Shown: positions 5,815 to 9,723 of the stretch, one piece after another | How the letters are laid out: every line of letters begins with the position of its first letter | Position numbering within the stretch: position 1 is the first letter of the stretch | Origin: an uncultured Rikenellaceae bacterium | GTDB lineage: Bacteria > Bacteroidota > Bacteroidia > Bacteroidales > Rikenellaceae | Direction of reading: 5' to 3' | Assembly: GCA_910588925.1 (NCBI GenBank) | Contig: CAJURV010000068.1 | Span: 1-9,723 of the forward strand | Length of the DNA stretch: 9,723 bases | Position numbers and translations under genes: made by a program | Notes under the pieces: generated by a model | The model's input: the letters and a program-made list of their open reading frames with translations, nothing else | Databases searched by the model: none | What the model was told of the DNA's origin: nothing

Positions 5815-6849
5815 TTAAAACATGGCGAAAAATTGCAGGGATAGCAGATGTGAGGCAGGGCTTTTACCCATATCCTTGTACGTATAGTTTGCCTGCAATC
5901 TCATGAATGTGAACGGATAATAGTTTAATCCTACGAGGTAGCAGTTGTCTTTGCTGGAGGCGTAGGACCGGTCCTCACGGAAGAAGTCGTATTTTATTAC
6001 CGGCTGGAATTTGGGATGGACGAAATATCCGGCTACGGCATAGACCCCTTCGCTTTTCATGCCGGCCGTCTTACCGTAGATATATTCGCTTCTTACGATC
6101 AGCCGTTGGTCTTCCCAGCATATTCCGGCTCCTATCCTCGTGCGGTTGTGAGTGCCCTCCTCCTGTTTGCCGAAGGTGCCGTAATAGTAAGAACCAGATA
6201 GAGAGAGGTGGCGGGTGGGGTTTACGGTGAGACGGCCGGAGAAGTCTTTGGCTCTGTTGTCATCCTTGACGTTTATGCCGTTACCGTTGAACACGCCTAT
6301 GTTGTAGTCGAGTACGTTATAGCCGTCTTTTTCCCAAAAGCCGCCGTAGAACGCTATACCCACGTCGCGTCCGTTGGATGCGGTGCCCGATATGTCGGAG
6401 TAGTTGCACAGACGCGATATGGCCATAGAGTTCTCGGACGTCTCCAACACCGTGGGGCTGTAGGTGTTTTCTATAGAGAACGGTATCTTGAACTCGCCGG
6501 CCTGTATGTTGAACTGGCGAGCCGCCTTATAGCGTATGTAGGCGTCCAGAATCCTGGGCGATCCTGCAAAATCCACCTGCAGGCTATAGTCGAACGACGG
6601 TATGAGTTCGCCTTTGAGGTTGACGCGTATACGCCGTATATCGAACGAGTTGGTGCGGTCGGAGCTGTCCCACTGGTAGCGCATGTTAAGGAATCCCGAT
6701 ACTTTGGGCAGTTTTGAGATGGCCTTTTCCACCCTCTCGACGCGTTTTTCCAGTGCGGGTAGATCACCGTTCGTAGTGCCTGCGCCGGTTTGAGCCGCTA
6801 CGGAACCGTAAGCCGACAGGACGATGAGCAGAACAATGACCTTTTTCAT
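5815..6849 (-). CDS. phosphate-selective porin of the OprO/OprP type
   Basis: A 344-residue outer-membrane beta-barrel. A signal peptide (1-19, cleavage likely after VAA) is followed by a short coiled-coil-like stretch (30-47, LPALEKRVERVEKAIS). A barrel domain then starts at GFLNMRYQWDSS (52-63), with RRIRVNLKGEL (72-82) and alternating aromatic strands up to a terminal Phe. The segment QAGEFKIPFSIEN (116-128) is characteristic of phosphate-selective porin O/P. I chose the ATG at 6849. An in-frame ATG at 6876 lies inside the -7 promoter box (6874-6881), so it cannot be on the transcript, and the signal peptide starts directly at 6849 with MKKVIVLLIV. As first gene of the pst operon it likely brings phosphate across the outer membrane. 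Selectivity for phosphate is inferred from family and context. Confidence 0.9.
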   Translation of the reverse strand: MKKVIVLLIVLSAYGSVAAQTGAGTTNGDLPALEKRVERVEKAISKLPKVSGFLNMRYQWDSSDRTNSFDIRRIRVNLKGELIPSFDYSLQVDFAGSPRILDAYIRYKAARQFNIQAGEFKIPFSIENTYSPTVLETSENSMAISRLCNYSDISGTASNGRDVGIAFYGGFWEKDGYNVLDYNIGVFNGNGINVKDDNRAKDFSGRLTVNPTRHLSLSGSYYYGTFGKQEEGTHNRTRIGAGICWEDQRLIVRSEYIYGKTAGMKSEGVYAVAGYFVHPKFQPVIKYDFFREDRSYASSKDNCYLVGLNYYPFTFMRLQANYTYKDMGKSPASHLLSLQFFAMF

Positions 6850-6873
6850 AAAGCGTTTGGTTTTAAACACCTG

Positions 6874-6904
6874 CAAATTTAACTATTATAAACGTATCGG
6901 CAAA
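6874..6904 (-). promoter_or_regulatory. Bacteroidota-type promoter of the porin-pstSCAB operon
   Basis: On the minus strand TTTG (6904-6901) is followed after exactly 19 bases by TAAATTTG (6881-6874), a full match to TTTG-N19-21-TAnnTTTG. Transcription would begin near 6868, leaving a leader of about 18 bases before the porin ATG at 6849. I see no obvious Pho box of the E. coli kind; phosphate control would depend on sites I cannot recognise. Confidence 0.75.
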
Positions 6905-7005
6905 AGGTATTTAAAACAAACGGACAAATAGGACGTATATAGAACGTTTTCGTTAAGCCGAGGGCAGAAGCAAATGAAATTTGATTATGCCGAGGCGAGA
7001 AAACG

Positions 7006-7020
7006 TTGAATGAAATTCAA
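7006..7020. promoter_or_regulatory. inverted repeat in the divergent intergenic region
   Basis: TTGAAT and ATTCAA flank a GAA centre, giving a perfect 6-bp dyad between the divergent porin and GH123 genes. It lies upstream of both promoter candidates, as an operator might, but a dyad of this size in AT-rich DNA can be chance. Confidence 0.25.
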
Positions 7021-7083
7021 TATTTTGTGTGCGTAACGGACCAAAACCGATGCGGGAATCGGTAGTTTTAAGCGATTTATGCG

Positions 7084-7091
7084 TACATTTG
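7084..7091 (+). promoter_or_regulatory. candidate -7 box for the GH123-like gene
   Basis: TACATTTG fits the Bacteroidota -7 consensus TAnnTTTG and sits 52 bases before the ATG at 7144. There is no TTTG 19-21 bases upstream, so an activator may be needed or another site may be used. Confidence 0.4.
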
Positions 7092-7143
7092 CCATTGTAC
7101 TTACGGTTCTTTCCATAATCATACGTAAAACTATAACTATAAT

Positions 7144-8916
7144 ATGAAACCATTTTTGATTTTGCCTGTTTTGTTGTTATTGGCTACGGTTTGCGCCGCG
7201 CAACAGACGGATATACGGGTGGTAGGCGACTACGAAGAGCTGGCCGACACCGAACCGCACGACACAGAGGAGATTTGGGCCCGTATGGATGCTCCTGTGA
7301 TGTTGAGTTGGGGCACTACAGACATTCGTTATAAAAAGTCGGACGTTCCCGTAGTCGAGAAAAAGAGTAGCCTCGGTCTTACTGCATGGAGGGGCGAACG
7401 TGTTTACGCTCAGGCTGTTTTGTGGACTAACTGCGGGCTGGACGATGTCAGGGTGGATGTCGGCGATCTGAAGCGAGGTTCGTCGGTGATTCCGTCATCG
7501 GCCGTTACGACCAATTTCGTCCGTTATGTAATGACTGACGGGCCTAACGAAGACGGGAGCGGATGCGGTTATCGGGAGGATAAGACTATGTGGGATTCTT
7601 CGCTCGTGGCCGACGTGTTGGATATAGCGGAGGTTCGCGACGTCAGGGCCTGTAGCGTGCAGCCTATATGGGTGAAGATAGATGTTCCGGTCGATACGCG
7701 TGCCGGCAGATATAAGGGTATCGTGACCGTATCAGGAAGCGGTATCGAACCGATGAGGCTGCAACTGGAGGTAAATGTGCTCGATCGTATGCTTCCCGAG
7801 CCGAAAGATTGGGCCCTGCATCTCGATTTGTGGCAGAATCCGTATGCCGTCGCCCGTTATTACGGGGTTCCCCTATGGAGCCGTGAACATTTCGATCTTA
7901 TGTTACCGATTATGAAAATGCTTGCCGATGTCGGCCAAAGTTCCATCACGGCAAGTATCATGCACAAGCCATGGAACGGTCAGACAGAGGACCATTTCGA
8001 CAGTATGATAGGCCGTATTCGTAAGATCGACGGCACGTGGTGTTATGATTACACTGTGTTCGACAAGTGGGTCGAATTCATGACCGATGAGGTGGGTATT
8101 GACGGTATTATAAGCTGCTATACAATGATACCGTGGGCTTTGCGATTCGACTATTACGATCAGGCCACGAGTCGTGTGCTGTTTATAGAGGCCAAGCCCG
8201 GAGACGAGGCTTATACCGAATATTGGGGTGTTTTTCTGAAAGATTTCGCACGGCATTTGCGCGAAAAAGGGTGGTTCGACAGGACGGCCATAGCCATGGA
8301 CGAACGCCCCATGAAGTCTATGCGCGAGGCTATCAAGGTCATAAAGGAGGCCGATCCCGGTTTCAAGATATCGTTGGCCGGCGGCTATCATCCCGAGATA
8401 ATCTCCGACCTCTATTATCTCAGTATTCCTTACGGACATACTTTCCCCGCGGACGTGAAAGCCGAACGCGAACGTAACGGGCAGATCAGCAGTGTCTACA
8501 CCTGTTGTGTGGAGGCTTTCCCGAATATATTCACATTCTCGGATCCTGCCGAGGCGGCATGGACCGCCATACACGCCGTAGCCGGAGGTTACGACGGTTA
8601 TTTGCGTTGGTCGGTATGCGCGTGGACGGACGATCCGTTGCGCGATTCGCGTTTTCGTCTTTTTGCCGCCGGCGACACCTATTGTATCTATCCGGGACCA
8701 CGGAGCAGTATACGTTTCGAGAGACTGACGCAAGGTCTTCAGTATTGCGAGAAGATTCGTGTCTTGCGAGAGGAGTTGAAAGCCAAAGGCTTATTTAGGG
8801 AACTCGATGAGCTGAATGAGGCGGTAGCCGGATTTACTCCGGATGGTTTTGCCAAAGCAGGGAAGTCTGCCGCTCGGATGGTTAGTGAATTGGGCTGGTT
8901 GTTGAATTCTTATTAG
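7144..8916 (+). CDS. secreted GH123-type (DUF4091) glycoside hydrolase-like protein
   Basis: A 590-residue protein with a signal peptide (about 1-19, cleavage likely after CAA), an N-terminal beta-sandwich region (about 25-215) and a barrel-like catalytic region (about 220-540). The C-terminal half carries RWSVCAW (488-494), TDDPLRDSRFR and GDTYCIYPGP followed by SSIRFERL, the signature I know from DUF4091, now grouped with GH123. In GH123 beta-N-acetylgalactosaminidases an adjacent Asp-Glu pair catalyses substrate-assisted cleavage. AMDERPMKS supplies such a pair at Asp386-Glu387. The expected role is removal of terminal beta-linked N-acetylgalactosamine from host or microbial glycans in the periplasm or at the surface; the actual substrate is not shown. 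No SusC/SusD or other glycan genes accompany it in this window, so it is an orphan here. It is transcribed away from the pst operon. Confidence 0.88.
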   Translation: MKPFLILPVLLLLATVCAAQQTDIRVVGDYEELADTEPHDTEEIWARMDAPVMLSWGTTDIRYKKSDVPVVEKKSSLGLTAWRGERVYAQAVLWTNCGLDDVRVDVGDLKRGSSVIPSSAVTTNFVRYVMTDGPNEDGSGCGYREDKTMWDSSLVADVLDIAEVRDVRACSVQPIWVKIDVPVDTRAGRYKGIVTVSGSGIEPMRLQLEVNVLDRMLPEPKDWALHLDLWQNPYAVARYYGVPLWSREHFDLMLPIMKMLADVGQSSITASIMHKPWNGQTEDHFDSMIGRIRKIDGTWCYDYTVFDKWVEFMTDEVGIDGIISCYTMIPWALRFDYYDQATSRVLFIEAKPGDEAYTEYWGVFLKDFARHLREKGWFDRTAIAMDERPMKSMREAIKVIKEADPGFKISLAGGYHPEIISDLYYLSIPYGHTFPADVKAERERNGQISSVYTCCVEAFPNIFTFSDPAEAAWTAIHAVAGGYDGYLRWSVCAWTDDPLRDSRFRLFAAGDTYCIYPGPRSSIRFERLTQGLQYCEKIRVLREELKAKGLFRELDELNEAVAGFTPDGFAKAGKSAARMVSELGWLLNSY

Positions 8917-8921
8917 GGAGG

Positions 8922-8943
8922 AGGGGGCTTGGCCCCCTTTTTT
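8922..8943 (+). terminator. strong intrinsic terminator of the GH123-like gene
   Basis: GGGGGC (8923-8928) and GCCCCC (8932-8937) form a perfect 6-bp GC stem with a TTG loop, extended by an A-T pair and followed by TTTTTT (8938-8943). It starts only a few bases after the stop codon at 8916. Confidence 0.92.
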
Positions 8944-8999
8944 ATACATATATGTCTTGGCTGTATGTGCGTTAGCCGTGTTATTATGTCCGGATGGAG

Positions 9000-9018
9000 G
9001 CCCGAGCGGAGCGAGGGC
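9000..9018. repeat. palindromic element, inverted copy of the one at 9271
   Basis: CCCGAGCGGAGCGAGGG (9001-9017) is the reverse complement, with one central change, of CCCTCGCTTCGCTCGGG at 9271-9287. With flanking G and C it can fold as GCCC/GGGC and GC/GC stems separated by tandem G-A mismatches. Confidence 0.6.
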
Positions 9019-9191
9019 TATATGTAAGGATTCCTTATGAAGAGCTCTTTTTTGCGGGAGGTGGACTGTTAGCGTGGGGTTGTAGCGATTCACAAGGGAC
9101 GGAGCCTGCGGGGGACCGCGCCTCGCGTGATATTCAAGAAAGTGATTTTATATAAAGTAAGCGGTAAATACTGTAGTAACCAACCGTGTAA

Positions 9192-9223
9192 GCGGGCCTC
9201 CGTTGGGGGAGGCTCCGGCCCGC
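9192..9223. repeat. GC-rich nested hairpin
   Basis: Perfect 7-base arms GCGGGCC (9192-9198) and GGCCCGC (9217-9223) enclose an alternative inner pairing of CCTCC (9197-9201) with GGAGG (9208-9212). There is no T tract on either side, so it is unlikely to be a simple terminator. It may be a structured RNA element or a remnant of a repeat. Confidence 0.5.
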
Positions 9224-9270
9224 CATCCCTCGTGCCTCGGGATTTAACGGCGGAAGTTGTGTTTGATTGC

Positions 9271-9394
9271 CCCTCGCTTCGCTCGGGTTTTTTCTATTGT
9301 AATGCGCCTTACGGCGTGTTTGTGTCTGCTCGTTCAAATTTATGCTACTCGCTACGCTCGGAATTTTTGTTGTTGGTAATACGCCTTACGGCGT
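9271..9394. repeat. A-B-A-B arrangement of two short palindromes
   Basis: Element A (CTCGCTTCGCTCGG at 9273-9286; CTCGCTACGCTCGG at 9348-9361) alternates with element B (CGCCTTACGGCG at 9305-9316 and 9382-9393). The A-to-B distance is 32 and 34 bases, so this is a degenerate tandem duplication of about 75 bp in which the palindromes are kept while the spacers have diverged. The first A is followed by TTTTTT (9288-9293). Confidence 0.65.
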
Positions 9395-9533
9395 TCTTTA
9401 TTAGTCGTTATTGGGCAACTTTCTGTGCCTTGTCTTTTACAGTTATGTTTAGTGTAATTGGAAGTTTGTGCTTTTTCGGTATTAGAGGTTGCTTGTTTTT
9501 GTTGGGTGCGTTTTTGTATTGCTCGCGTGGATG

Positions 9534-9551
9534 CATCCCCTTCGGGGACGC
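9534..9551. repeat. short GC hairpin
   Basis: TCCCC-TTC-GGGGA (9536-9548) is a perfect 5-bp stem with a 3-base loop, extended by GC (9534-9535) and GC (9550-9551) across one mismatch. Like its neighbours it lacks a clear T tract, so its role is unknown. Confidence 0.5.
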
Positions 9552-9723
9552 GTTAGGGATTTTATAGGTTAGGGTCGTACGTGGAGGAAGTTTTCGTGAT
9601 ATTCGGTTATGTACGCGATCTCTGAACGCATGAATTGTTGGTTTGTGTGCGCGGGGTTCGGTTAACGTGGGGCTGCTTCCATCGCTTTTTAGCCACAAAA
9701 ATCGCCGATCCCGTTCGTGAGCC

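Larger units (their letters stand above)
8944..9723. other. gene-poor tail rich in short GC palindromes
   Basis: About 780 bp with no reading frame I find credible. Open frames at 9127-9567 (plus) and 9408-9698 (minus) translate into low-complexity or biased sequence and run straight through palindromes. The stretch mixes T-rich DNA with short GC hairpins at 9000-9018, 9192-9223, 9271-9287, 9305-9316, 9348-9361, 9382-9393 and 9534-9551. It also contains palindromes TAAGGATTCCTTA (9025-9037) and AAGAGCTCTT (9040-9049). The motif GTTAGCGTGGGGTTG (9069-9083) returns as GTTAACGTGGGGCTG (9661-9675). I see no tRNA or rRNA. Confidence 0.55.

Noticed and set aside
7903..8733. 276-codon minus-strand frame inside the GH123-like gene
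   Set aside because: It is fully antisense to a well-supported gene with clear family motifs, and its translation resembles no protein family I recognise.
9271..9293. Palindrome plus TTTTTT as an intrinsic terminator
   Set aside because: The stem on the plus strand is broken by C-T mismatches, no gene ends nearby on that strand, and the same palindrome elsewhere lacks a clean T tract. It fits better as a member of the palindrome family.
9127..9567. 146-codon plus-strand frame in the gene-poor tail
   Set aside because: It runs through every palindrome of the A-B-A-B cluster and has biased Cys/Phe/Leu composition caused by T-rich DNA, without a domain or convincing start.
9650..9680. GGGGTTCG motif as a tRNA T-arm
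   Set aside because: No matching acceptor, D or anticodon arms could be assembled around it on either strand.
9408..9698. 96-codon minus-strand frame near the right edge, open to the window end without its ATG
   Set aside because: The Pro/Lys/Arg-rich translation is what antisense reading of T-rich DNA gives, and the frame crosses the hairpin at 9534-9551. A real gene entering from the right cannot be fully excluded, but nothing supports it.

Overview
The window looks like a Bacteroidota (probably Bacteroidales) chromosome. Three things point there: a PstSCAB phosphate-uptake operon headed by an OprO/OprP-type porin, a GH123-type secreted glycosidase, and Bacteroidota-style promoters (TTTG, a 19-21 base gap, then TAnnTTTG) instead of E. 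coli-type -35/-10 boxes. I cannot place the genus from this stretch alone.

Layout. (1) 187-1050, plus strand: a small zinc-ribbon/HTH protein of the DUF2089 type, followed 3 bases later by a five-helix membrane protein resembling the Yip1 family. (2) 1051-1347: a convergent intergenic stretch holding a diverged repeat copy that supplies the terminator of the next gene. (3) 1348-1914, minus: a left-handed beta-helix O-acyltransferase. (4) 1941-2216: tandem repeats of about 99 bp. (5) 2217-6849, minus: a tight operon in transcription order porin, pstS, pstC, pstA, pstB, with a near-perfect promoter at 6874-6904. (6) 6850-7143: a divergent intergenic region. (7) 7144-8916, plus: a secreted GH123/DUF4091 glycosidase-like protein closed by a strong intrinsic terminator. 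(8) 8944-9723: about 780 bp without a credible gene, rich in short GC palindromes, some of them in an A-B-A-B pattern.

How the genes work together. The porin would let phosphate through the outer membrane, the PstS lipoprotein would capture it in the periplasm, and PstC/PstA with the PstB ATPase would import it. No phoU follows pstB, although it commonly does; the repeat array occupies that place instead.

Most interesting observation. Read on the minus strand, each 99-bp unit carries a near-consensus promoter (TTTG, 19 bases, TTACTTTG) and then a GGGG...GTG...CAC...CCCC hairpin with a T tract. The T tract also supplies the TTTG of the next unit's promoter. The array can therefore be read as back-to-back terminator/promoter modules that could each make an RNA of about 65 nt. 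The last unit reads into the acyltransferase gene. A diverged copy lies at the 3' end of the acyltransferase gene. Both pstB and the acyltransferase gene stop at nearly the same point in the repeat. All of this was read by eye; no folding, homology search or expression data were available.
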